In this document: piece by piece, positions 50,693-61,077 of the stretch
Layout: the number at the start of each line of letters is the position of its first letter
Position numbering within the stretch: position 1 is the first letter of the stretch
Assembly: GCA_023525715.1 (NCBI GenBank)
Contig: CM042009.1
Span: forward strand, 130,728,211 to 130,792,210
DNA from: Cichorium intybus
Taxonomy: Eukaryota; Streptophyta; Magnoliopsida; Asterales; Asteraceae
Direction: 5' to 3'
Length of the DNA: 64,000 nucleotides
Notes under the pieces: generated by a model
Told to the model about the DNA's origin: nothing
The model's input: the letters and a program-made list of their open reading frames with translations, nothing else
The model's database searches: none
Translations under genes and position numbers: made by a program

Positions 50693-51643
50693 AGAGCATG
50701 CTAATACAAAGGTACATAGGCCCGGGATTCTTCCCAAAGGCACCTCAGAAAGGATATTCGGATTCTCAAAATATGACAAAAAGTTTGGATTTTGTGAATA
50801 GCCTGAAAGATTTCCATTAACATGTCAGAAAGGTTTGGACTTTGGATTCTCAAAATGTGCCAAAGGTTTGGATTTTATGAATAGTCTGAAAGAGTCAGAT
50901 AACCGTGTCAAAGCCAGTGGGAGTATCGCCGTCATCTACTTATCACTGTATGTCGATTACATACTGTTTCCAGGAAACGTCTCTTATCATTACAAAGTGT
51001 AATGACTTGGTGTTAAGAGACGGATCGCTATGAAATACTTATAAGAGATACAACGTACTTAAGTGGTTACGAATATCTATTAGATAGATCAAAACTCTCC
51101 CAATATGATCTTGATGAGATTCAAGATACATAAGCTTAGGAAAAGAGTTTCCTATCATTGCAAAGTGTGATGACTTGGCATGAAAGAAATAAAGAAGGTG
51201 CAACATACTCACGTAATTCACAGACATTTATCGAATAGATGTAATCATCAGTATTGACCTAGCCATAGTAAGCATGGTCTTGGTAAGATTCAAGATGCAT
51301 GAGAAAGAGTCTCCGAAAGGAAATAGTTATTAAAAGTCGTGACACAGGGATTATAAGTAATCTTAAGATTCCGAAAGCGTTTGGAATAAGATTAGATCGG
51401 ATTCCACGAGCTTCTTGGATCGATCAGAAGTGTCATGAACATGTCCTGATGATTTATGCTTAAAGCATAGTAAGTCGGATTCAGGATATAACCTGGCTGG
51501 GAATACTGAATGGATTTTGAACAGACGTGAGAAATCATTGGGAAATGATTGGGGTGAATGTTAATAATGATTTGAAAAGAGTTTTAAATAGGCAAAGCTT
51601 GGTGCTAAAGGACTTAATGGTTAAAGAGTTTCGTTTGTATTCC

Positions 51644-51673
51644 GATGGAGCGCGTATGGGTCACCAGCACATC
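51644..51673 (+). other. Conserved stem-loop, copy 2
   Basis: Stem GATG/CATC around a 22-nt loop at 51648-51669; no clear outer stem. Confidence 0.6.
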
Positions 51674-52753
51674 ATAACACCTTGAAATAGTCTTAGGGTG
51701 CAGATCCCGAGAACCATGGAAAGTCACAGTACACATCACTAGAATGGAGTTGTAAGTGAGAATGACAGTATGACTAAATTGAGATATCATCGAAAGAATG
51801 TCAGATTGGATAAAGTGTATCAATGTAAGACATTTGGATACATAGAAAGAGTGAAAGGTCATATAGACATAGATATAAAACATGAATTATAAGTTTAAAA
51901 GAAATCTAGAAACTGATAATAGTTTTATGAAGGATCTGACTTGGTGATTACCTCGTGGAGACTTGGTAATTAGCAGGAGTAGCTACCAGTCAGATTTTAT
52001 CTTTCACTTTTCGCATGTTTTACTTCCTGAGTAATTTGATTATTCAAAGGTCCACAGTCGCTCATACTTTTAGGAAGTAAGTGTGAACGAAGACTGTCAT
52101 GAATTGGTTGTAGATTGTCTAAGGAGTTAGACATTGCAGTAAGACTGCTACAACGTTCATGAATACTTAGAAATAGAGATTTGAGTATTGGATAAACCCG
52201 CACTCAATAGATTGGTTCATGGATTATATCACAAGCAATGTTGAGATGATAATATCTTATGGTCTTTAAGTGGAGACATATGAGTTGAAATTTACAAGTC
52301 GGTTGTGCATTGATAATGCGTAAACGCATCGGTAACTCGATGTTATAAAAATCATTGTTGTGCGCGATTTCGATGAGTAAAAGACACAAGCATATGAGTC
52401 GAAGCTTATTCGTTCCTTGACCCTAATGGGAAACAGATATATGTAGGCCTCTCAATGATTTTGAAGTTGACTAAAGTGCTGGTTATCCTGGACTAAGTTG
52501 ATGTGTTCAATTAGAAGTCCTAAAGTCATAAGCAGAATCGGAAATCGGGAAACAGAGTATCGGACAGAGATTGATCTCAATCCATGTCTCGTGTCTGAAA
52601 ATATCTTGTTGGACGAAGGATCATATGATCACTTATCTATGGACAGAACTGACTGGGTCAGAGTTCGGCAGCAGTTTCTAGGAAGCTGCAGGTTGTTAAT
52701 TAATCTGAAGATAAAAGAACAATTGAAGTCATAGACTTATCCAAGTGGGAGAC

Positions 52754-53500
52754 TGTTGGATTAGATGTCTAAGCCATGACTTATAAATTGTATTTATCAT
52801 ATTAATTGAAGCAAGGTCCATTTGGTTGCCCTAATAGCTGGAGGATTGGTGTAGAGTCTATTAGAGAGAAATGTTGATTTATTAATTGTTTAATAAATCA
52901 ATAGAAATAAAATAAATAGTTTATTAATATATTAAAGTGATAATATATTAATTAAAAACTATATTAATTAATTAGAAATTAATCTAGAATTAATTGGATT
53001 TAATTTAGTGATTAATTTAATTAATTAAAAGTACAGGGATTGGTTTTGTAATTATTCAATAGTTGAATAATCGACTGACCAGTGGAAGGTCAAAAGTGGC
53101 GAGATTTTGTGGAGCCTCCACATAAATCTCGAAACCCTAATTAGGGTTTAGAGGAGGCTTGTCCAAATGTGATTAATTCGTGATGCCTATCTAGATTTAA
53201 TTAATTGGTTAATTAAAAGATAAATTAAATCATTTAAAGATTTAAATTTAAATTTAAATTAAAGAGTTAATTTTAGAAAATTAAAAGATTAAATCTAAAA
53301 TATTTTAAAAGGTTTAAAATACATCTTATATATTTTATGATTAATAGTTAATATTTATATGTAAGTTAAAAAAAATTGGTTAGTCTTGCCGTTAGTAGGC
53401 CTAATTCACAAAACTGTCCTATAAAGAGGGTATAAGGCGACTGCCTATAAAATGGTAGTCTAATGGGTGTCCACTCTCACCCACCGCTCTCCTGGTCAGT
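52754..53500 (+). repeat. 5' LTR of copy B (right edge uncertain)
   Basis: Starts TGTTGGATTAGATGTC like the LTR at 58773. It holds an AT-only stretch, a CCCTAATTAGGG palindrome and a TATA-like CTATAAAGAGG near 53419. The end is an estimate. Confidence 0.5.
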
Positions 53501-53658
53501 CAAGTGTCGTTAGCCGAACTGGTTTGATAGGACCGTTTAATTCCCATTAAAAGTATAATGTTGTAATTAAAAGTACTAGAACAATTCTTAAAAATCCCAA
53601 ATCTAGTTACTTTAGGAAAAATGTGAATTGATGTTAATCCATGAAGTTGCACATTGCA

Positions 53659-53785
53659 CTTTGTGAAACATTGGTGGAGCATGTGTGGTTAACCGGCACA
53701 CCAATAGGGGTTCACAAAGAGTTGCAATGGGTTTCTCGATTTTACCATTATTGATGGAGCGTGTATGGTTAACCGGCACGTCAAT
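53659..53785 (+). other. Conserved stem-loops, copies 3 and 4, in the leader before gag
   Basis: Copy 3: outer stem CTTTGTGAA/TTCACAAAG (9 bp), inner ATTGGTG/CACCAAT (7 bp), 22-nt loop at 53677-53698. Copy 4: stem ATTGATG/CGTCAAT (one G-T pair), 22-nt loop at 53757-53778. Loops carry GTGTGG or GTATGG, then TTAACCGGCA. Confidence 0.8.
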
Positions 53786-54113
53786 TAGAGATGGTAATTG
53801 ACTTCGAGAGTACCGAGCTAACTTGTATGGTTATTCACACCCGGTTTGTGATCCTCGGCATCCCAGTCACAAATAGTGGGGCATATCCGAGATTAAACAT
53901 GCCATTGAATTGTTCAATGAATCTCAACAGATCTAGGAATTTCATAAGATGAAATTGATAAATGTTTTATCTACCTTAATGACCATTATGTTGTAATTAC
54001 GGCATCCCTCTTCACACCATAGTTAGGATATTTTGGATCCTAGCCTTATTAAATGATAAATTGGGTAATTGTTTAAAAGGAATGATTAAACTAATAAATT
54101 CTGTTTCTTGTAG

Positions 54114-54929
54114 ATGTCTAAATCAAGTGTCTATTCTCTTCCCTCTACTCCTTCACGCATTTCTGAGAGCCTCAGAATGCACCTGCCTAATATGGAAATG
54201 CTGACTGGCCTGAACTGTAATGAATGGCTTCGCAATTGGAGACTGGTTCTCGTTATTGCTGGCAAGCTACATCTCATTGAGTATCCAATCCTGGTTCCAC
54301 CGAAACATGTCATCACAAAAGATCTTTATGATGAGCATGACCCCTTAATTGATGAATCTGAAGAAATTCGTGACCTAATGCTATTGACTATTGACCCCGA
54401 GTTCCGCAGGGATTTTGAATCCTTGGGGCCATATGAGTTAATACAATTGGTTGATGAAAAGTTCCAAGAACCAGTTGAAGAGGAACGAGCTAGGATCTTC
54501 AAAAGACTTGCAGAGTGCAAGCTAAAAGAAGGAAGTAGCATCGATTTGCATGTTCTCTAGATTGAAGCATACATAGGCAAATTGTACAAACTTGGTTACT
54601 CCATGAGTCAGGAGATGAGTGTTAACATCCTACTCGCTTCGCTGACTAGTAGGTACGATTTGTTCATTCAGACATATAGAAAGGAAGACCAGAAAAATAC
54701 TTTTATGGAAATACGTCCACTGTTGACTTTATACGAGTCACTAATGGACAGGCATAGCTCCAATGGTTCAGCTACTTCTGGATTGAATCCAGTGAAGAGA
54801 CATAACAAGAAACGATCCAGATCGTCTGGACATGTCTCAAACTGGGAATCCATAGGATCGGATACAGTCACGGAAAGATTGGAAGACGCTCCAAGGTCAA
54901 AATCTTTTGAAAGCTCAGGGAATCTGTAG
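54114..54929 (+). pseudogene. Copia-type gag, one frame with an internal stop
   Basis: Begins at the ATG 54114, directly behind an acceptor-like TTTCTTGTAG. A TAG at 54558-54560 interrupts the frame, which then continues to 54929 in the same phase. NCNEWLRNWRLVLVIAGK (about residue 35) and the later LGYSMSQEMSVNILLASL match the Gag region of plant copia elements (GTNFLDWYRNLRI type). The tail is Arg/Ser-rich, with no zinc knuckle before the final stop. Length without knuckle is about 270 residues. Confidence 0.75.
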
Positions 54930-55256
54930 GGTATGGGACTATGGCGCATAGGAGCACATTTGGATTAGATTTCCAGCTCATGCGGTTTTGAAGTTTAGTT
55001 AGATTTTAAAATATTGTTATTAGCTTATTAGATGCATGTGACATTGTCTATCATATAATACATTGTCCAAGGATTTTTTTTAATAAAAATTGTTGATTTT
55101 CTTTTAACACATGGTTGTTTGAATTATCCTTGAAATGTTGTATGAGTGTTAAGTGCATGAATGGTAATAACTTGAATGTTGATGCATCCAAAGTGTTTGG
55201 ATTCAGGAATTGTGTCCTCTATGATTGTTAAATAAATTTTATAAGAATCATTTCAG

Positions 55257-55517
55257 CCAAAGATCCAGTTGGACAGGACTTTGGAATCATTTGACTTAAA
55301 GTCACATGATAAATTGAGTTCTTAATAAAACATATGTGGCAAGAAATGAATCACCCAAAGATCTAGTTGGACAGGACTTTGGAATCATTTGACTTAGAGT
55401 CACATGATGATTAAGTTCTTTATAAAGCACATGTGGCAAGAAATGAATCACCCAAAGATCCAGAGGATAGGATTTTGGAATCAGTTGACTTAGAGTCAAG
55501 TGATGATTGCAAGTCTT
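55257..55517 (+). repeat. Tandem repeat of about 95 bp, 2.7 copies
   Basis: Units start near 55257, 55350 and 55450. Each contains CCAAAGATC, GGACAGGACTTTGGAATCA and a GACTTAGAGTCA palindrome-like word. The third is partial. Confidence 0.8.
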
Positions 55518-56648
55518 GAACAAAAATTAACAAAGTCATGAGTTTACATAGAGATGTAAAAGACAATAAGATTAGGAGCAACGGACACATCAGTTACTGT
55601 GTATTGCTCAAATCTTCGAAAAGAACACAATTAGTTATACTTCACGATATTTGTCAATCAGTATGATGAATATGGCTTCGCTTGTCTGGATAAGCGATTG
55701 AATTGAAACCTTGAACAGTTCAAGAACTTCAAAGGAAGTATAAAATCAACAGAACCTAAGCAATATCATAAACTGAGAAAATGCTTCACAGTTTATTCTC
55801 TTCCAAGAACATTAATGGTTATAATGTGTCTTAGGGAAGATGATGGAGCTTTGGTAAAAATAGTTTGATCCTCGATGTATGAGATACATCTTTAATTAGT
55901 TTACGATGAATAGAATACTCAACCAATCAGACCAAAGAAACCATATTCCGACCTCATTTTAGACTAAGTAGGTTATGCAGACACTGTCTGATATGTAAAG
56001 CTGGGATCGTCCCACTTGTACACAGAAAGTCCAAGGTCATGTAGCGTTCGTCCGAACTCCATGACTAGCCTGAACCTGATCAGCAATGTAGTTTCATTGG
56101 CTATCCCACTGTACCTGTAAAAGGAGAGCCCTTCTAGAAAGAACTCATGTTCTAAGGAAACAATGGGAGTTGGGACAGTCTTGAATGAGTTTAGGATTAG
56201 CCAAGTGAAAGAACCTTTAGTCATCACTAGGCTTGGAGCAGAAATCAGACTTCTATTTTAAAAACTGACATAATCTTCTCTTGACCAGTAGTATTGAACT
56301 ATTGATCACCATCATAAGTAGTTATGATAGGGGTGACATACCAATTGATGGTAAAACACTATAGTTGGTACGGATTAACAATATGACTACTTGGAAGCAT
56401 TGGTGAGCCCGGTTGCTGCCAAACAAGAGAACCTTAGGGCGAGACACAGTCTATGTGAAAATTTGATTGATTCTTACACCTGGCCTAAAAACCAGTGGGA
56501 GTAATTGAATCATCAAAAGAAAGCAACATGGATAAAACGTACCTTCAGAACATCTGGTTGGGTGAGATGATACTCAGAGTCAAGTAATTGATTTCGGGAG
56601 AAGCACTCTCAATAGAAGATGAAATCCGAAAGGATACTGCATGGCACA

Positions 56649-56705
56649 TTGTGAGTCGTTAGTGGAGCGCCTGTGGATCACCGGCACACTAATAGGGGCT
56701 CACAA
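56649..56705 (+). other. Conserved stem-loop, copy 5
   Basis: Outer stem TTGTGAG/CTCACAA, inner TTAGTG/CACTAA, 22-nt loop at 56665-56686. Confidence 0.75.
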
Positions 56706-57649
56706 AGAGTGTGCCAATACAAATGTACATGGGCCCGGGATTAACCCCACAGGCATCTCGCAAGAGAGGATATTCAGATTCTCAAAATATGCCAAAAGAT
56801 CGGATTTTGCGAAAAAGCCTGAAAGATTTCCATTAAGATGTCAGATAGGTTTGGATTTCAGATTCTCAAAATGTGCCAAAAGTTCTGGATTTTGTGAATG
56901 GTCCATAACCGTGTCAAAGCCAGTGGGAGTGTCGTTGTTATCTACTATCACTATATGTGAGTTACATACTGTTTCTAGGAAACGTCTCCTATCATTACAA
57001 AGTGTAATGACTTGGTGTTAAGAGACGGATCGCTATGAAAGACTTAATAAGATTACGGCATACTCAGGTGGTTGTGCACATCTATGAGATAGATCAAAAC
57101 TCTGCCAATATTATCTTGACGAGATTCAAGATGCATAGCCCCAGGAAAGGAGTTTCCTACCATTGCAAAGTATGATGATTTGGCATGAGAGAAATAAAGA
57201 AGGTGCAACATACTCACGTTATTTACAGACGTCTATCAGACAGATGTTATCATCAGTATTGACCTAGCCATAACAAGCATGATCTTGGTTAGATTCAAGA
57301 TGCATGAGAAAGAGTCTCTGAAAGGAAATAGTTATTAAAAGTCGTGACACAAGGATTATAAGTAATCTTAAGATTCCAAAAGGGTTTTGAATAAGATTAG
57401 ATCGGATTCCACGAGTCTTTTGGATCGATTGGAAGTGTCATGAGTATGTCCTGATGACTTAATGCCTGGGGCATAGTAAGTTGGATTCAAGAAATATCCT
57501 GGTTGAGAATACTAGATGGATTATGAAAATCATGGAAAGTGATTGGGGTGTATGTCAAAAGTAATTTGAAAGGAGTTTCAAATCGGTAACTGTTTACACC
57601 AGGACGTGGTAATGTAGAACTTCATGGTTAAAAGGTTTCGTCGGCTTTA

Positions 57650-57681
57650 TGATGGAGCGCGTGTGGGTCACCGGCACATCA
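57650..57681 (+). other. Conserved stem-loop, copy 6
   Basis: Stem TGATG/CATCA around a 22-nt loop at 57655-57676. Confidence 0.65.
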
Positions 57682-58772
57682 CAACAGTTCGAAATGGTCT
57701 TAGGGTGCAGTCATGTGGACTAAAGATCCCGAGAACCATGGGAAGTCACAGTACATATCACCAGAATGGAGTTGTAAGTGAAAATGACAGTATGACTAAA
57801 TTGAGATATTATCGGAAGAATGTCCGATTGGATAAAGTGTATCAATGTAAGACATTTTGGATACATAGAAAGAGTGAAAGGTCATATAGACATAGATATA
57901 AAACATGAATTAAAACTTTAAAATAAATCTAGAAACCGATAATAGTTTTATGAAGGATCCGACTTGGTGATTACCTCGTGGAGACTTGGTAATTAGCAGG
58001 AGTAGCTACCAGTTAGATTTTATGTTTCACTATTTGCATGTTTTACTTCCTGAGTAATTTGATTATTCAAAGGTCCACAGTCGCTCATACTTTTAGGAAG
58101 TAAGTATGAACTAAGACTGTTGTGAATTGGTTTGTAGATTGTCTAAGGAGTTAGACATTGCAGTAAGACTGATACAACATTCATGAGTACTTAGAAATAG
58201 AGATTTGAGTATTGGATAAACCCGCGCTCAATAAATTGCTTCATGGATTACATCACGAGCAATGTTGAGACGATAATATCTTATGAACTTGAAGCAGAGA
58301 CATATGAGTTGAAAATTACGAGTCGGTTGTGCATTGATAATGCATAAACGCATCGGTAACTCGATGTCATAAAACGTATTGTTGTGTACGATTTTGATAA
58401 GTAAAAGACACAAGCATATGAGTCGAAGCTTATTTGTTCCTTGACCCTGATGGGAAACGGATATCTGTAGGCCTCTCGATGATTTTGAAGTTGACTAAAG
58501 TGCTCGCCAGCCTGGACTAAATTGATGTGTTTAATTAAAAGTCTTAAAGTCATAAGCAGAACCGGAAATCGGGAAACAGAGTATCGGACAGAGATTGATC
58601 TCAATCCATATCTCGTGTCCGAAAATATCTTGTTAGACGAAGGATCATATGATCACTTATTTATGGACAGAACTGACTGGGTCAGAGTTCGGCAGCAGTT
58701 TCTAGAAAGCTGCAAGTTGTTAATTAATCTAAAGATAAAAGAACAATTAAAGTCATAGACTTATCCAAGTGG

Positions 58773-59324
58773 GAGACTGTTGGATTAGATATCTAAGCCA
58801 TGACTTATAAATTGTATTTATCTTATTAATTGAAGCAAAGTCGATTTGGGTTGCCCTCATAGCTGGAGGATTGATGTAGAGTCTATTAGAGAGAAAGGTT
58901 GATTTATTAATTGTTTAATAAATCAATAGAAATAAAATAAATAGTTTATTAATATATTTAGGTGTTGATATATTAATTGGAAACTATAATAATTAATTAG
59001 AAATTAATCTAGAATTCATTGGATTTAATTAGTGATTAATTTAATTAATTAAAAGTGTAGGGACTGGTTTGTATTTATTCAATAGTTGAATAACTGGCTA
59101 GCCAGTGGCAAGGGGACAAGTTGGCGCCAATATGGAGGGCACCTCCATAAGTTGGGGAAACCCTAATTAGGGTTTAGAGGCCTTGGTCCAAATGGTCAAC
59201 ATGCTTGCCCATTAAGGAGGCTCCTCTAGGATTTTGACTGTAACCCTTGGAGGCTATAAAAGGAACCTCCTGGACACCCTTAAACCTACGCCATTTTGAA
59301 GATCTCTCTGGAACTCTGCTGTTT
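58773..59324 (+). repeat. 3' LTR of copy B, truncated by the Ty3 element
   Basis: Starts TGTTGGATTAGATATC after the polypurine tract. TATAAAAG at 59255-59262. Cut at 59324, where TGTAATACC of the next LTR begins. Confidence 0.75.
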
Positions 59325-60797
59325 TGTAATACCATAACTTTAAATTATAGTAGAGTTATGTTAAATTTTATATAAATGATATTAGATGAGTTAAAACATG
59401 ATTTAAGATGTTTAGAAACCTATCTAGGAGAAGTAGGATGTTAAAATAGGTAAAAGAAACAAAGTAAATTCTTAAAAAGTCAAACCGGGTCGAGTTGGGT
59501 TGAAATAAAAATGGAAAAAAGAGTAACCCGGGTGGTGTTTTATGAACCCGGGTTGTGTTCAATAGAAACCCGATTCGGGACAGTCAACCCGGACCGTGCT
59601 ACGACTTGGCTGAAGCGAGAAAAATTGCGTAAATAAACCCAGGGCAGGTTCTAAAACCCAGGTCGGGTTCTGACCAACCCGAGGCGGGTTCTGCAGCCAG
59701 GGGCGGGTTACGGGGCAGGGGATTTATACCCATTTCTTCTCTTTTCTTTCATTTACAATCTTGCAAACACCATAGGAGATTTTCAGACCAAAACTTGCGA
59801 TTTTTGAGCTTTGTAATCGAGGGTTTAACATGGGAAAAGCTTTGGGAGTCAGATTTAACACTTGAATTACGTTCTTGAGCGCTTGATTTCCAAGGTTAGT
59901 GATCTTGATTTCTAGGGTTTCAAACCCTAGATACCCAAATCCGAAGATATGCCTTAAATTAGGTCATGTCTTGCTAATAGATTGTTATTATATGTTGTAT
60001 TGAGTCTTGTTTACGATTATTACGAAGTTTTAACGGTTGATTTGGTAAAAACCACGAAATTTGAGGTTTTGAGTTAATAGTACATGATATTCATAGATTA
60101 TGATCTTTGTTAGCTATTGATTCTTGATCTAATGAGTTAGATGTTGTTAAATTGTTTTGAGGATGTTGAGGTCTGATATGTGATGTCGTTTTCAGCAGAT
60201 ACACATAGGAGGGAAGGAGATACACGAGGCACGGGTGGACCACGGATTGAAGAGACGTCAGGTGAGTAGTTATATAGATGAATTGTGCACTGTTATATCA
60301 TTTGATTTCAGGTGAAATTATGCTAAGATGGATTGGTTGAGTAAGGACTAAGTTTGGGTGTTGAATTAAAGAGTAATGGTGTGAGATATACGCTTATGAC
60401 TGAGATAGTCATTTGTGATCTATTTCACGAGATGTTGGACTGTATAATTAAATAGTTTCCTAATTACTCACAGGGCTTTTGAAGCTCATAATTTGTTTGT
60501 TATTGTTGTCTGTATTAGGTTATGGTAATGCAGGTCGTGGAAAACACATCACGGAGGGTTAGCTGGATAGATATGGACCTTGGACTTTGGACTTGTTCTT
60601 GTTGTTTAAAACTTTTATGGATATCCCGGTTTTTGTGAAAACAATGTAAACACTTGTTGTATATAGTTTATAACTTAAACTAGGCTTTTGATGCAACTTT
60701 GTAATTAGTTACTCATCTTTTGGGTTTACGCCAATTTAATACTTATGTTTGATTAAATCTTTTGGTGTATCCTAAAATGGAGAAACCAGGTATTACA
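59325..60797 (+). repeat. 5' LTR of the decayed Ty3 element
   Basis: 1473 bp. U3 has repeated AACCCGGGT-type words (59525-59710) just ahead of a TATA-like TTTATACC near 59725. Splice-like sites: donor AAG|GTTAGT (59894), acceptor TTTTCAG (about 60195), donor CAG|GTGAGT (60261). All three are also found at matching places in the LARD LTRs and the solo LTR, or nearly so. Confidence 0.85.
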
Positions 60798-60800
60798 AGT

Positions 60801-60812
60801 TGGTATCAGAGC
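60801..60812 (+). other. Primer-binding site (initiator-Met tRNA type)
   Basis: TGGTATCAGAGC three bases after the LTR. Confidence 0.85.
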
Positions 60813-60929
60813 TGTGGTTTAAGAGAATTAAACCTTGAGATGGGTTTAGACTTAAACCGATGAGATAGAAAAGTCCCAAAGAGTCCCGAATAGCTATCCT
60901 TCGTGGTGTACTAATGAGTTGATTATGTA

Positions 60930-61040
60930 ACCATGTTGAGTATTATGGTGACATAAAACTGAGTTGATTATGTAACCATATTGAGTATTATGGTGGCATA
61001 CAAAATTAGTTGATTATACACCATATTGAGTATTATGGTG
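60930..61040 (+). repeat. Three 45-bp hairpin repeats between primer site and gag
   Basis: ACCAT/ATGGT stems at 60930-60949 and 60975-60994, CACCAT/ATGGTG at 61019-61040. Each has a 10-nt loop with TTGAGTATT and the period is 45 bp. An acceptor-like TTTTCTTTTCAG follows at 61061-61072. Confidence 0.8.
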
Positions 61041-61077
61041 GTGATTGCTAAATGAGTAAATTTTCTTTTCAGTTAAA

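Larger units (their letters stand above)
50041..52753 (+). mobile_element. Truncated copy A of the gag-only copia-like family (3' noncoding part)
   Basis: Parallels 56043-58772 along its whole length, about 10% different by eye, and ends in GTGGGAGACTGT directly before an LTR start. No open Pol frame; a trace YVDYILFPGN near 50950 recalls the copia RT YVDDIL motif. It holds two copies of the 22-nt-loop stem-loop, at 50636-50692 and 51644-51673. The left edge is not an LTR edge, so the copy is truncated. Confidence 0.7.
52754..59324 (+). mobile_element. Copy B of the gag-only copia-like retrotransposon family
   Basis: An LTR starts at 52754 (TGTTGGATTAGATG). A leader, a broken gag (54114-54929), a tandem repeat (55257-55517) and a noncoding 3' region lead to the polypurine tract and a second LTR at 58773, itself cut at 59324 by the Ty3 element. 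No protease, integrase, RT or RNase H can be read. I could not find a primer-binding site, so the 5' LTR right edge is unresolved. Adjacent copies A and B sharing an LTR suggest unequal recombination between copies. Confidence 0.65.
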
